From assembly GCA_030407315.1 (NCBI GenBank), contig JALQPE010000340.1:1-64000 (forward strand): a stretch of DNA of 64,000 nt. Reading direction: 5' to 3'. Source of the stretch: Asparagopsis taxiformis (taxonomy: Eukaryota; Rhodophyta; Florideophyceae; Bonnemaisoniales; Bonnemaisoniaceae). Below, piece by piece: positions 52,323-63,430 of this stretch (position 1 is the first letter of the stretch; each line of letters opens with the position of its first letter). A model generated the notes under the pieces. That model saw only the letters and a program-made list of their open reading frames with translations. It did no database searches and was not told where the DNA came from. The position numbers were made by a program, and so were the translations under genes.

Positions 52323-53351
52323 CTAGGGAATCTTGAAAAAACGACCCTGTTCATCCCGTAGCCGCCTAAGCCTTGACTTAAGTGGTTCTGCCACTTTTCC
52401 TTCTTGATCCATCACCAGGCCTGGCTGCACGTAATACTGCAGCATATCGTCGGTTCGCCATCGTCCTCGAGACTTGATGCCGGGCAAGTCGAGGACACCG
52501 TCGATAAAATCTTGAGAAGCCGCTCCATAACGAAGGGAGTGCGGCGTGAGACCCAGTTCTTGTACGCCAAAATTCTTGATCACCATCTTGAATTGTTTAT
52601 TGAGTTGTGCCTGAGTGAACTTAAAGAGGGGTTGGTTTTCTTCTTCTTGTCTTGCCTGAGTTGTTCTTGATTTCTTCTTCGGTGGTTCCTTGTCGTGAAT
52701 CTTGGTGTCTTGGTTTGGTCTTCTTGAGTCGTTCGTGATCTTTACGTTCCTGATGTGTCGCTCCAGGAGACTCGCGATGATAGGGTCGCGGATGAGGACG
52801 GATTGATTCCGACCTCTCTTTGTCTCTTTTAACATGAGGGCTCCTTGGTTACCCTTGGTCCGTTCTTCTGGAGGCTTCAGTCGGATGTCGGTGATTGAGA
52901 GTTTTACAACTTCACCGACACGGAGGTAGCATTCGAAGATAAGCAAAATTGCTAACCCCTCTTCTGGGCGGTCCATTTCCATCAACTTATGTCCCAACCC
53001 CAGGGCGACGATCCTAGGGCACAAGGCCTTCTGCTGCACCGGCCGACTTTTGCCCCATCCTTCCACCGATCTCTTCGTTAGGATCATTTTTCCTAGCACC
53101 TCTGGAAAATAGTGCTCGAGCCCTTGTTTTACATCGATAACCACTTGTCTTCTCGCTCCTCCTGCTTCTTCGTGTGTGTGTACCGCGAACTCGACTACCC
53201 GCTCGTCGAGTTCTCTCCAGTCTTTGAAAGTCAGTTTATTTTCCGACAACCAGTCGATAAATTCTTGCAGATATCTCTCATAACTCCGCAGCGTAATGGG
53301 CTTAACCCGCAGGTTCAATAACTTGAATTTGTCACTTGCGCGAGGGCTCAT
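52323..53351 (-). CDS. Tyrosine recombinase of DIRS-like element
   Basis: 342 residues from the ATG at 53351, overlapping the end of the RNase H frame by 20 bp. The N-terminal SAM-like core-binding part includes LRSYERYLQEFIDWL. Catalytic positions are visible: Arg in CYLRVGEVVKLSI, a Lys-containing beta region (LKETKRGRNQSVLI), H-x-x-R in LTPHSLRYGAAS, SRGRWRTDDML, and the nucleophile Tyr in LQYYVQPGL. A Lys-rich insert (EPPKKKSRTTQ) lies between. DIRS-type retroelements use such a recombinase instead of an integrase to insert circular DNA. The frame is intact. It follows RT/RNase H on the same strand, the standard DIRS order. Confidence 0.85.
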   Translation of the reverse strand: MSPRASDKFKLLNLRVKPITLRSYERYLQEFIDWLSENKLTFKDWRELDERVVEFAVHTHEEAGGARRQVVIDVKQGLEHYFPEVLGKMILTKRSVEGWGKSRPVQQKALCPRIVALGLGHKLMEMDRPEEGLAILLIFECYLRVGEVVKLSITDIRLKPPEERTKGNQGALMLKETKRGRNQSVLIRDPIIASLLERHIRNVKITNDSRRPNQDTKIHDKEPPKKKSRTTQARQEEENQPLFKFTQAQLNKQFKMVIKNFGVQELGLTPHSLRYGAASQDFIDGVLDLPGIKSRGRWRTDDMLQYYVQPGLVMDQEGKVAEPLKSRLRRLRDEQGRFFKIP

Positions 53352-55865
53352 CGGCAGGGTTCGACGAACTCCTGATGTACCGATAGTCGACGTGCAGGTC
53401 ACCCGCGAGGATATGCCCAGAACACTTCCGCACTACACGATTCAGCCGCTCCGAGGAGGACCGTCCCTTACGTAGTGCACCAATAACCGCTTGGTTATCA
53501 GCCAGAATTATGAGACGTTGTTCGCGATTTCCGGCAGTCCGCAAGAACCACCGGAGCGCTAACAACACGGCTTCACACTCCAGGACCTCAATGCGATCCT
53601 TTCGCTTCCACCTACAACTGATTGTCGTTCGCCATGACTTCTTCTCTCCGAACTCGCCCACTTGACTTTCTTCCATCCTGAGTAGTGCTAGACTTTCCGC
53701 GGTGCTCATCTCCGCGTATACCACACCCGCACCTGTCAGAGAAGCGTCGGTCGCTATGCACCACTTTGCGAAGGGCCTGTCCAATCGAGCTCTGATCAAT
53801 GGGGCTAGTTTGACCAAGGTGGCCAGTTCACCCCGCATCTGTCTAGTCGGTCTGACCATGACTTCAGTTTTATTGATCGTGTAGAGCTTTGAGAGAACTG
53901 AGAACAGCGGTCTCCGCAGGAGCAGAAACCATGCCCAACCACCTAATATCTCTTCGACTCGCTTCACCCGCCAGGCACGCCATGGTATAATCTTCTCGGT
54001 TTCTCTGATCAATTTTCTCAGCTTTTCTGGAGACGGTCTTATCCGTCCGTCGGCACCTATCACCATGCCTAGTACACACACATCTTGACCTCTTGCTTCT
54101 TCACACTTGTGTGGTGCAATTTAAGTTGGTCGATGGAACCGATGCGAGCGCGCGCGTTTACGTTAGTCCGCAAGCATCCGTTTGAGTTAGTTTAGTAAGC
54201 GAGCGTACGCGTGGCGCCTTGATTACGTGTCACGGAGCGTCAAAGCGAGCGCGTGCGCGCGTACGTTGCCACGAAACCGCGAGCCGCGCCACGTGTAGCG
54301 ATTTCCGCGAATTTCCCTTTATTTCCCCTTTTTGGGTTTTTTATGACGAAAGTCTTTTTCCCAAAATATTTCCCTTTTTGCGTGCGAGCGTGCGGCCGCC
54401 GCCGGCCGGCCACACAAGGACAGCCTGTCCCAAGTAAGTTAGCTATTAGTGGTCGCATGGCTTCGCACCCTACCAATAAACAGTCAGCACTTTCGCAGCT
54501 ACGAGTTAAGCGAGGACCGATTGCGTTACAACGTTGCGTGCGGATTGCTCACGATCGCCGACGTACGTGCGCGCGCGCCGCGTTTACCGACCGTCGAATT
54601 GCGTCGCACCGCGAGACCGCGCGTTGCGTCGCATACCGCTAGGCCAGGGATTTACGACCCCTGCGTGGATCGTGTTGAGCTCGAGTTTACTCGGTGATCT
54701 CACCCTGAGATCACGGCTTGCGCCGGCCCGCGAATCCCGTGTTGCGATCGACCCTGCGCGTTCCGCCGTTGTACCACCCGATCGCCTCCGCGACCGAGCG
54801 ACGTGCGAAACGCAAGTTCACGAGCGCGTTACGGTTCAACACGCCCTGACAAGGCAAGCGATTCTAGAACTCTCTTAGTGACCGCCATCCCGGCTGGTCC
54901 TACAACTTGCTTTCTTTTACGGGTAGACCTGCCCGTTCACATCTTTTCACGACTTCACTCAATGCTTTGTTCACTTTTTCACGACTTGTTCCGAACCCGA
55001 AAAAATCATCGATGTATTGCCCATGTTCCAGTCCACTGATCCGCAAAATCCTTTCCCGCTGCGCAGATTGCTCCACACAGAGTCCAGCATCTCGCACCAC
55101 ACCTTCATGTACTTGTTGGCCAATATAGACGGAGTGCGACCAGCCCATTGGTAGTACTCGCACAACCGGCCACCACCGACGTCCCTCTCTTAACACCGGT
55201 GGCAGGCCAAAGAAATCCTGCAACCACACCGGCATCGCCAATCTGTGATAGAAACTGTCCAGGTCTGATTTACCCACTTCCAGAGTACTCCCGGGAGGGA
55301 GGTACATCTCTGCAAAATGCCCGGGATTTGGTAGAAGTACTCCGGGAGGATCCCTAATTACCTCATTCGCGGGCCGGGCGTCGATAATCAAACGCTGTCG
55401 GTCTCCATCTTTTGGCACTACAAACAACCCGTTAATGACGCGGGGCCCTACTCGTTGCAGCTTCACCAATGTAGTATACGTGGCAATTCCGAAATTGCGA
55501 ATAATTACGATTTCCGCGGAATTACGAATTTCCGCGGACCCGAGCGATGACAGCAATGCACGAACATTGCTGGCGCATGCGCGCGCGCAGTCGGCACACG
55601 TGTGCAACGAACGTATTGGCAACGGCCAACGGACCAACGGGTCCCTACGTGTGACCCACAAGGTCCTTTCCCATTCGGGGACGTTACGAGCAGTGTTTAC
55701 ACTGTAAAGCGATGCCATCGTGGCCATATAGGTATTGGCATCGTGCCGGGAGGGAAAGGGGACAAGACAACGATCGAGCAACGGCTCTAGTCTACGACTG
55801 ACTTCTACGTTTACGTTTTGCCTAACGAGGCTTCGTCTCCGTCGAGCTGCGTACTCCCTACCCAT
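53332..55865 (-). pseudogene. DIRS-like reverse transcriptase/RNase H, split by a solo LTR
   Basis: The minus-strand frame runs from the ATG at 55865 to 54905, is interrupted by 54110-54904, and resumes at 54109 to its stop at 53332. Skipping the insert plus one copy of the 5-bp duplication leaves one frame of 577 codons with no other break. RT motifs: VPKDGDRQRLIIDARPAN, KSDLDSFYHRL, VLPMGWSHS, and the catalytic GQYIDDFFGFGTS. RNase H follows: CIATDASLTGAGVV, a Glu-bearing helix (VLECEAVLLALRWF), ILADNQAVIGALRKG and SNPADEPSR. This layout is typical of DIRS/PAT elements. No Gag gene or terminal repeats were found; the 5' side is cut by a Ty3 element. Confidence 0.85.
54110..54904 (+). mobile_element. 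Solo LTR (795 bp) with 5-bp target-site duplication
   Basis: Starts TGTGGTGC and ends GGTCCTACA, flanked on both sides by ACTTG (54105-54109 and 54905-54909). Removing it restores the RT frame exactly. Its first bases (TGTGGTGC, 8 bases, TTGGTCGA) match the spacing of TGTAGTGC...TTGGTCGA at 55889, the presumed LTR of the neighbouring Ty3 element, so the two may be related. No internal genes are seen. Orientation is inferred from that match. Confidence 0.8.
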
Positions 55866-55888
55866 CGCCGCACGTAAGGCTGATTGCG

Positions 55889-56124
55889 TGTAGTGCCTCC
55901 GGGCTTGGTCGAGAGCGCCTCCGGTGACGTACCACCTCGTGTGCTAACGTAATCCTCGCGTGGATTGTTGCGTCGTGACGCTCGTGTCTACTCGCTAACC
56001 ACTCTACCTTCCTACCTAACAATACAGTCAAAACACCAGCGGGTGGACTGCTCGTTTCGTTTCGTTAAGGACAGCGTGTCCACTGGCTCGTACCAGCTAC
56101 TTCTAGAACTAACGTTGTTCCACA
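55889..56124 (+). repeat. Probable 5' LTR of Ty3-type element
   Basis: Starts TGTAGTGCC, shares a start pattern with the 795-bp solo LTR, and has TTCTAGAACT near its end, also seen near the solo LTR end. A CCACA end at 56124 is followed by CTGGTCTTCCG, a possible primer-binding region. The 3' LTR is missing, so the ends cannot be confirmed. Confidence 0.4.
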
Positions 56125-56223
56125 CTGGTCTTCCGACCTAGAAGTTGCTACGAGCATAACGACAACCAACGAGGTTGAGCTCTTTTACGTTAACGAAAAG
56201 CTACGTGCTACAGACGACGGTCT

Positions 56224-58626
56224 ATGAATTACGCTGTGTCGAATTCCAGCGCGTCGCCCAGGCAACCGTTGCCAACGTCAGCGGACGCCGAAGCCGACGT
56301 GGCCTTGTCAGCAGAAGCGATCTTCGCGACTGATCGATCTATCCCGCCGGATATCGAGGCGATCGGCCAGCTACCACGTACGGTAAGCCCGTTTGAGTCC
56401 GTGAGTATGGACCCCGCAACGCGCGGTCAGCTCAACGAAGGGAACGTGACTCCCACGGCACTACGTGTAGTGTACGAAGACCTTCGAGGTCACATCGAAA
56501 GGGCGAGCGACGCGGCCGTCGACGAAGCCGTAAGGCAGAGACTCGGAGTCTCGGAGCGCGAAGCTCGTGCGTTACGTGAACGCTCAGCGACCCTCGAACG
56601 GGAAAACGAAGATTTACGAAACCGCCTCTCCGCCGTGGAGGGAAGACTCGACTCGTTTGTCGTAGTATTTAACGAAATCGTCGCCGGACGTTCCGCTCCG
56701 CCGAGCGGAAGCGATCCGAATTACGAAGGCTCGCGCGCCTATAACTCGCAATCCTCCCCGGCCGTTCCGGGAGGATACCCACCAACACCCGGTCCAACGA
56801 CCCCGACAACGTACGGAAGGGGGGCGACAGTGCAACGAGCCATCGCCAACCCCGACGAGACGCCACGAAGGCAATTACGTTTCAACGATACGCCAGACCA
56901 CGCGCGGTCGGCGGACGCAGCACGAACTGCGCAATTCGATACGAGAGCTCCCCCGCCACGTGAAACGTACATTCCGTGGCTGGGTACGTTCGGCACGACG
57001 GACACGCGAGTCCACGAAAACGGACGTGCCGACGCGGTACGCTTACCAGGGAACGCCCTCGGACCCGTTTGCCACGCGTTGGCAGAGCACACGACAATGC
57101 TCGACGCATTTGCGAACGTGGTATCGTACCGCATGTACCGACTTAACGATGTACGTGAACATCTCTACGTGAACGAGAGTCAAAGCGTACATAAGCTCAA
57201 ACGTGAGCTGGAGGGACTTTTCCCTACGTTAAAGCCGTTCTCCGGCCGGAATCCGATTTCGTTACTCGGATTCCTCGCCCAAATACGTGATGGGTTCAGC
57301 ACACTCGGAGTGTGCGAGGGAGTGGCAGTACGTGCGCTGCACTTCTTCCTCGAAGGGGACGCCCGACGGTTCTACGATTCCCAGTGTACGACTGGCGTGA
57401 TCACGACTGATCCGACGAAGAGGTTCTCGTGGCCTCACGTAATCAACGCGTTGATCAAACGATACCTGCAAGACGACGTGCTGCAGGAGGCCTACGAAAA
57501 GGTCACGATGATCACGCAGAGTCCTAACGAGGACGAGAATCAGTACGCTGATAGACTCGACACCGCCACGCGGGCGTGTAACTACGTGTTTACGGATCGA
57601 CTCCTCGTTCACCACTACGTACGTGGGTTGCTGCCCTCGACGCGGGCAGCAGTGACGGAACGACTCCGGTCACTCCCCGAACGAGAGAGGAACGACCTCA
57701 CCGTTGTGAGACGATTGGCGACGGCCGAAGGAACGACCTTCCGTGCACGTACGGCAGCTGTCGCGTCAGCCGCGAAACCGAAAGTGCGGTTTCCGGTGAA
57801 GCCTACGTTGGCTATTTCCGACCACGAGTCGAGGAAGTTCGCGGACTACGATGAGTCCGCGTACTTACGTAATGAACGGGCTAACGAGCCCAGTTACCAC
57901 GATGGTAACCCGAACATCCCCGCGAGGGACGACGACGACGTGTCGCTCGCTGCGGTTCACGTTGCCGAGAATTTGGAGGCGATCCTCTTCACGAACGGGC
58001 CGCCGCCCAACGATACGAAAACGGCAAACGAAAAGCCGGACGAGCTCGAAGCTCGATTGAACCGTCCATGCGAGGACGTGCCGAAGCTCACGAGCGAGCA
58101 GACGCAATTGGCGCATTCCGTAATCCCGAATGATTACTGGACGCTGTCGTGTTGGTCATGCCGCGAAGATGGCCACTCGACGTTTACGTGTCCGCGTCTG
58201 ACGCCAGATCAACGGATCTTTTTCGCGTACAAGTACTACCTCTTCCACGTGAAGAGCAACCCACGTCAGGCTGAGTACTTCCGCCAACGAATGGCCAAGC
58301 GTCACCAGGAACGACCTGATGAGCGAGGGAACGTGACCCCGCGGAGGTACGGCACGCCGCCTACGATACTCCGAAACCCCAATCGTGACGGGGGAAGGCC
58401 CTTCGACAGGCGCCGCGGCGACTTTCGTAATGACCAACGTGACCCCCGCCCGTGGGCGAACGAACGAAATGGCCAGCGTAATGGCCGCAGCGGAGTCTAC
58501 GTGACGACCTCCGCTGACGAAACACCACTCGAGGTGGAAACGAGTCACGATGACGAACGAGCTTCGTGGGCTCACGACGACAACGTGTCGAACGGCCCCG
58601 CGCCGGAAAACGACCAGGCGATGTAG
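56224..58626 (+). CDS. Ty3-type retrotransposon Gag
   Basis: 800 residues from the ATG at 56224. The N-terminal third is disordered with a coiled coil (SEREARALRERSATLERENEDL, residues 98-118). The retrotransposon Gag capsid-like core follows (FSGRNPISLLGFLAQIRDGF, HFFLEGDARRFYDSQ, LQEAYEKVTMITQSPNEDENQYADRL). A zinc knuckle CWSCREDGHSTFTC (C-x2-C-x4-H-x4-C) lies near residue 645, and an Arg/Asn-rich tail ends the protein. Gag forms the virus-like particle that packages element RNA. Pol begins in the -1 frame and overlaps by about 60 bases. The DNA is rich in ACG/CGT compared with host genes. Confidence 0.9.
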   Translation: MNYAVSNSSASPRQPLPTSADAEADVALSAEAIFATDRSIPPDIEAIGQLPRTVSPFESVSMDPATRGQLNEGNVTPTALRVVYEDLRGHIERASDAAVDEAVRQRLGVSEREARALRERSATLERENEDLRNRLSAVEGRLDSFVVVFNEIVAGRSAPPSGSDPNYEGSRAYNSQSSPAVPGGYPPTPGPTTPTTYGRGATVQRAIANPDETPRRQLRFNDTPDHARSADAARTAQFDTRAPPPRETYIPWLGTFGTTDTRVHENGRADAVRLPGNALGPVCHALAEHTTMLDAFANVVSYRMYRLNDVREHLYVNESQSVHKLKRELEGLFPTLKPFSGRNPISLLGFLAQIRDGFSTLGVCEGVAVRALHFFLEGDARRFYDSQCTTGVITTDPTKRFSWPHVINALIKRYLQDDVLQEAYEKVTMITQSPNEDENQYADRLDTATRACNYVFTDRLLVHHYVRGLLPSTRAAVTERLRSLPERERNDLTVVRRLATAEGTTFRARTAAVASAAKPKVRFPVKPTLAISDHESRKFADYDESAYLRNERANEPSYHDGNPNIPARDDDDVSLAAVHVAENLEAILFTNGPPPNDTKTANEKPDELEARLNRPCEDVPKLTSEQTQLAHSVIPNDYWTLSCWSCREDGHSTFTCPRLTPDQRIFFAYKYYLFHVKSNPRQAEYFRQRMAKRHQERPDERGNVTPRRYGTPPTILRNPNRDGGRPFDRRRGDFRNDQRDPRPWANERNGQRNGRSGVYVTTSADETPLEVETSHDDERASWAHDDNVSNGPAPENDQAM

Positions 58627-61601
58627 GTCACGAGCCACCCACATCGCCTGAACCCTTACGTAAAAGGGGGACGACCGACGTCGATGATTGGTCCTCCGCA
58701 GGCTCGCCGATGAACGAGAGCTACGTAAAGCTCACGGCCGCGAAGGCCAACTCGAGTCACATGACACCCGACGTGGGGGAAGAAACGAAGTCCGACGGGA
58801 CAAACGAACCTCACACGAAGAGGAAGCCTCGCAGACGAGCGAGACGCGCTATCCGGAAGCACGACGCTTTCGAGCGCGAGAAAGCCAAACACGCGGCTTA
58901 TACGAAGCGTGTCGACGCAAAAGAAGCCATACGGGCTCACACGACGAAGCGACGAACCGCTAACGAAGACGTGGACCGCGCGCCGGTCAGGAACGAACCG
59001 TTGGTCCTCGACGGGCATACGTGCCTCCTCGCGTCGAAGCATTATATCGTGTCCGGAACGATCGGACTAGACCTCAACGTGATGAGGGCGATTACCATCG
59101 CGATGGATACGTGCAGCGGCTACAACTTGATACGAACAAGTTTACTACCCTACGACTGGGTCGACCGCTGTCTACGTGACGAGGAGCTACCGAAGCTCGG
59201 AGACGCCAACGGGCGACGTTTGCCTATCGAAGGCGCCATCCTGCTTCGTGTCAGGTTGGGGAACTCGCTGTTCCGCGTAAAATTCTTCGTAGCCAATACG
59301 CTGGCTGTTCCCGTTATAATGGGCACGTCGTTCATGTCGAAGCATGTCGATGCTATACGCTGTCGAGCGCAGACCATCGACCTCCATCGGGGGGATACGA
59401 TACCCATTATCGCGGAGGGCGATACGACGACTCCGTACGAGGAGGGGGAAGAGACGAACCCAAACGTGGAGCCCCCGAAACGCCGCGAGCGTAACGCGGC
59501 CTCGAATAGGCCGAGCCGAACGTTCTCGGTTCGCCTGACGAAGTACACGCGTGTACCGGCGATGTCGCAACGGACCGTCAACGTGACGACGGACGCGACC
59601 GGACTCGTGTTCCTCGAACCGAAAGCGTCGGTGCAATTCCGGCATGGGCTGCGCATAGCCAACGGAGTGGTCGACGTAGGACCGAGAGAGACGTTCTCTA
59701 TTATCGTGTCGAACTTCACGAAGAAGGACCGCGAATTGCCGAAAGGCGCAACGATTGCGTACGCGGTACGCTCCCCGTTGGGAATCGTCCCACTCAAGCG
59801 TGAGGGCGGCGAAGCCCTCGCGAAGGTTTTGAACCTACCGCTAGTCGACGCGACGACGCGGACAAATACGACCGGGTTGGGCGACGAAACGCCAGACCCG
59901 TTGGTCAACGAAAAGGGGAACGACCCCGCCACGAATTGGCAGTCGACAATCGATTTGTCGCACCTCGACGACGAGGATTTACGAAAGCGCATCAACGAGA
60001 TGCTAGCTACACATTCGTCAATGTGGACGAGCGGACGCCTCGGCGAAATCAATGCTACGGAGCATCGAATCGAACTCGAACCGGGCACGCGGCCCATACG
60101 TTCAATGCCCTATCGTCAGGGTCCGGCTTTACGTACGATAGCCGAGGAGCAGATCACGAAGATGCTCAACGAAGGGGTTATCGAACCCGCGTCCAGCGAA
60201 TGGGCGTCACCAATCGTGTTGGTGCCGAAGAAGGACGGATCCTTACGTTTCTGTGTCGATTACAGGCGTTTGAACGCGAAAACGATCGCTGATTCGTACC
60301 CGCTCCCTCGTATGGAAGATTGCCTCGATTCGTTGGGCGACGCCGCCATCTTCACGACACTCGATTGTAACGCCGGTTACTGGCAAGTGCCCGTCTCCGC
60401 CGAGGACCGTGATAAGACAACGTTTACGTCTTTCATGGGAACGTATCGCTACGTGCGAATGCCATTCGGGCTACGAAATGCCCCCGCTACGTTTCAGCGG
60501 ACGTTGGACATCATCCTCTCCGGAGTACGTTGGCAATCGTGCCTGGTCTACTTGGACGACGTAATCGTCTTTTCGAAAGACCTCGAGTCTCACCTGGGTC
60601 ACGTTGACCAGGTGCTTTCCCTGCTACGCGCAGCGGGGGTAACGTTAAAGCTCACGAAGTGCTCGTTCTTTCAACCACGAGTTGACTACCTGGGGCACGT
60701 GATTACCCCAGGGAAGCTGCACGTCGCAGCTCGGAACAAGGAAGCCTTTCGTACGGCTACGTTCCCACGCGACAAGACGCAATGTCGATCGTTTTTGGGC
60801 GCGGCCAACGTTTACCGCCGTTTCGTAAAGGCGTATGCCGAGATCGCTCGGCCACTCAACACGATGTTGAAGAAGGACGCTTCCCCCGATTGGACGAATC
60901 CAACTGACGCACAAACGAATGCGTTCGAAACGTTGAAGACAATACTAGTGTCGCCACCAGTATTGCACCTTCCGAAGGCGGGACGTCCGTTCATGATCGA
61001 TACCGACGCGTCGGCGTATCAGCTGGGAGCTACGTTGCTCCAGCAGCAGAACGAAGATAAACCCAACGAATGGGTGCCGATTGGGTACTGGTCGAAGACC
61101 CTTAACGAAACCGAACGCGGTTACTCGGCAACGGAGCGCGAGTGTTACTCCGTCGTCTGGGCGATAACGTCGCTCCGACCCTACGTAGAGGGTCAACGAT
61201 TTACCGTACGTACGGATCACGAAGCCTTACGTTGGCTGATGACGTTGACGGACGCGTCCGGACGACTACTACGATGGAGGCTACGCGTTGCCGAATTCGA
61301 TTTCGAAGTCACGTACAGGCCTGGGCGCGTGCACCAGGTACCTGACGCTTTATCACGCGTGATATCTACGTATGACGACGGTCGACCCGTCGACGATGAC
61401 GTACCATCGTACGGGGACGCGGTACTCGTGACGACTCGCAGTCGGCGACAACCCACACGAAATGGGCAAGGACGAACGACGTCCGTGCGTAAAAAGGCAA
61501 CGAATGCCAGGGGTCACGACGACCCCGTCTGTGTTTTCGGAAGTGGACGCGGACGTCCAGTCTCTCTAGTACGGGTCCTAGTCGGCCCCGAGATTTACTA
61601 G
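58566..61601 (+). pseudogene. Ty3-type Pol (protease, RT, RNase H), truncated before integrase
   Basis: The frame lies in -1 relative to Gag and has no ATG at its start, suggesting frameshift translation. Protease region: ITIAMDTCSGYNLIRTSLL, then VPVIMGTSFM; the active site reads DTC where DTG or DSG is expected. RT: GVIEPASSEWASPIVLVPKKDG, FTTLDCNAGYWQVP, PFGLRNAPATFQRTLD and YLDDVIVFS (catalytic YLDD). RNase H: FMIDTDASAYQLGATL, ATERECYSVVWAI, RTDHEALRWL, then GRVHQVPDALSR. The element-derived sequence ends near 61526; the last 25 codons are KDZ terminal repeat. The integrase and 3' LTR are absent, so this copy cannot be autonomous. Confidence 0.9.
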
Positions 61602-61655
61602 AACAAATGAACGTCCGCGTCCAAAAAAAAATAAAAATTTTTTGGATGCGGACGT

Positions 61656-61828
61656 CCACTTTCTCTAGTACATATGGCGGAATACTAGGACCCGACATCC
61701 ACTTTCTCTAGTACATATGGCGGAATACTAGGACCCGACATCCACTTTCTCTAGTACATATGGCGGAATACTAGGGCCCGACATCCACTTTCTCTAGTAC
61801 GTTTGGCGGAATACTAGGACCCGACATC
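61656..61828 (-). repeat. 43-bp subterminal minisatellite, 4 copies
   Basis: Four units of the same 43-bp sequence as at 11766-12228, in reverse orientation. One unit has GGGCCC in place of GGACCC, a variant also present in the first array. Confidence 0.9.
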
Positions 61829-62299
61829 CAGTATACAATATATCAGCGAAAACCGGGAGGGAAGAAATTACAGCGGATGGTAAATTCAGGGCCCATATCG
61901 GACCGTATTTTATTCTCTCATTTAGGAAACTGCTCGTATACAATACGTCTCTCTAGAATAGGGTAGGAAATAAATACGCGGTTAGAATAGGAAATACGTA
62001 TCCAGCCAGAATACGGAATATGTATCCAGCCAGAATACGAAATACGTATCCAGCCAGAATACAAAATACCTGTCAGCATATCGTCGATCACCCATCTCCC
62101 TCACTATCACGTTCTCCCTACCATCCGAACGCCATGCACCACCATCCGCACATACTTCAAGAACCCTCACGACCTAGATTACAAAAAATACGCTCCTTCC
62201 CAATACCATCCCCGCTTTCCTCGACACCACCCCAGCCCATTAAATCATCAAGACATCAAACACGAACATGGTCAGCAAAATCTTACACCACTAGAAACC

Positions 62300-63425
62300 C
62301 ACTCTCACTTCTATCGTATGCCCGAAAATATACACATACCAGAAACGCCTCACAGCTTCATTCCCCATCTTCCTAGATCCCTTCTTCACTCTCCTGGAGT
62401 CCTGCCGTTCCTGTTTCACCACTCCTGCATCACATACAAAACATCAACCTCAACAGTCAGATTCAAATGCAACGCTCACCACGACAGATATCCTAGAAAC
62501 TCCCTTACTTACCTCTCATCCATCCTACACACAATACAAACCATGATCCAAAAACCTTGCAATGAATAATCATAGTCAGCAGTCCATATCTTCGCAAAAC
62601 ACATCCTGGCGCTCAATGAAACTTACCTTCTGTCATCACCATTCCTGCATCACCTGCACAAAATCGAAATCAACAACAACAGTCGGACTCAAAACCCACA
62701 TGTCCCTCTCAGCATACTCTCAAAACTTCCGCACTTTCCTTCGCTCGACACAATACGCACCATGACTTGATAAGCTTCCAATGAATAAATATCGCATCAA
62801 CTGCAATAGTCAGATTCGAAACAAACACTTCCCTCGATGCATACCCTCAGAACTCACTTACCCTCGTTTCATTCTACACACAATACAGACCAAAAGTCAA
62901 AAATCTCACAACCAACAAATGAAGTCAACATTCCGCATCTTCGCACCACCGGACTGCGCGCTAAATGCAACTTACCTTCCGTCATCACCATTCCTGCATC
63001 ACCTACAAAAAATCGAAATCAACAACAACAGTCGGACTGAAAACCCATGCTTCCCTCGCTGCATACCCTCAGAACTCACTTACCCTCGTTGTATCCTGCA
63101 CACAATAGAAACCATAAGTCAAAAGTTGTACAAAAAAATGTAGTCAGCATTCCATATCTTCGCGCAACTTAACTAGGCGCTCAATGTAACTTACCTTCCG
63201 TCATCACCATTCCAGAATCACCTACACAAAATCAGCATCAACCACAGCAGTCAGACTCAAAACCCACATTCCACTCACTGCACCCCTCAAATGCTCGCCT
63301 ACCTCCCTTCCACCCTTCAGCAAATATGCACCATGAATCACTAAGCTCCCAATAAATAAATATTGCATAAAAGACGACAGTCAAATTCAAAACAAACACT
63401 TCCCTCGCTTCGTACCCTCCGAGGG
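62300..63425 (-). repeat. Tandem intron-like array, second copy
   Basis: On the minus strand, GGTAAG-type donors occur near 62515, 62630, 62850, 62972, 63080 and 63192. GTCAGA/GTCGGA blocks (complement of TCTGAC-type branch sites) and acceptor-like TGTAG/GCAG ends are also seen. It is similar to 10100-11165 but with a different number and order of units. Confidence 0.65.
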
Positions 63426-63430
63426 TGAAC

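Larger units (their letters stand above)
61527..63427 (-). mobile_element. KDZ terminal region, inverted second copy
   Basis: The reverse complement of the terminal zone at 9780-12356 in the same order: outer block and hairpin (61610-61657), four 43-bp minisatellite units (61656-61828), the 25-bp repeat (61960-62070), a unique block (62070-62300) and the intron-like array (62300-63425). No transposase is present. Its outer edge cuts the Ty3 pol gene, so it was inserted after that element. Confidence 0.8.

Noticed and set aside
52323..55865. DIRS elements here and at 19560 being the same family
   Set aside because: Their recombinase C-termini differ clearly (HSLRYGAAS...SRGRW versus HGLREGAATDS...ALGGW).
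58566..58626. Canonical slippery heptamer for Gag-Pol -1 frameshift
   Set aside because: GGAAAAC near 58600 is in about the right frame but does not fit the X-XXY-YYZ rule well; no pseudoknot was established.
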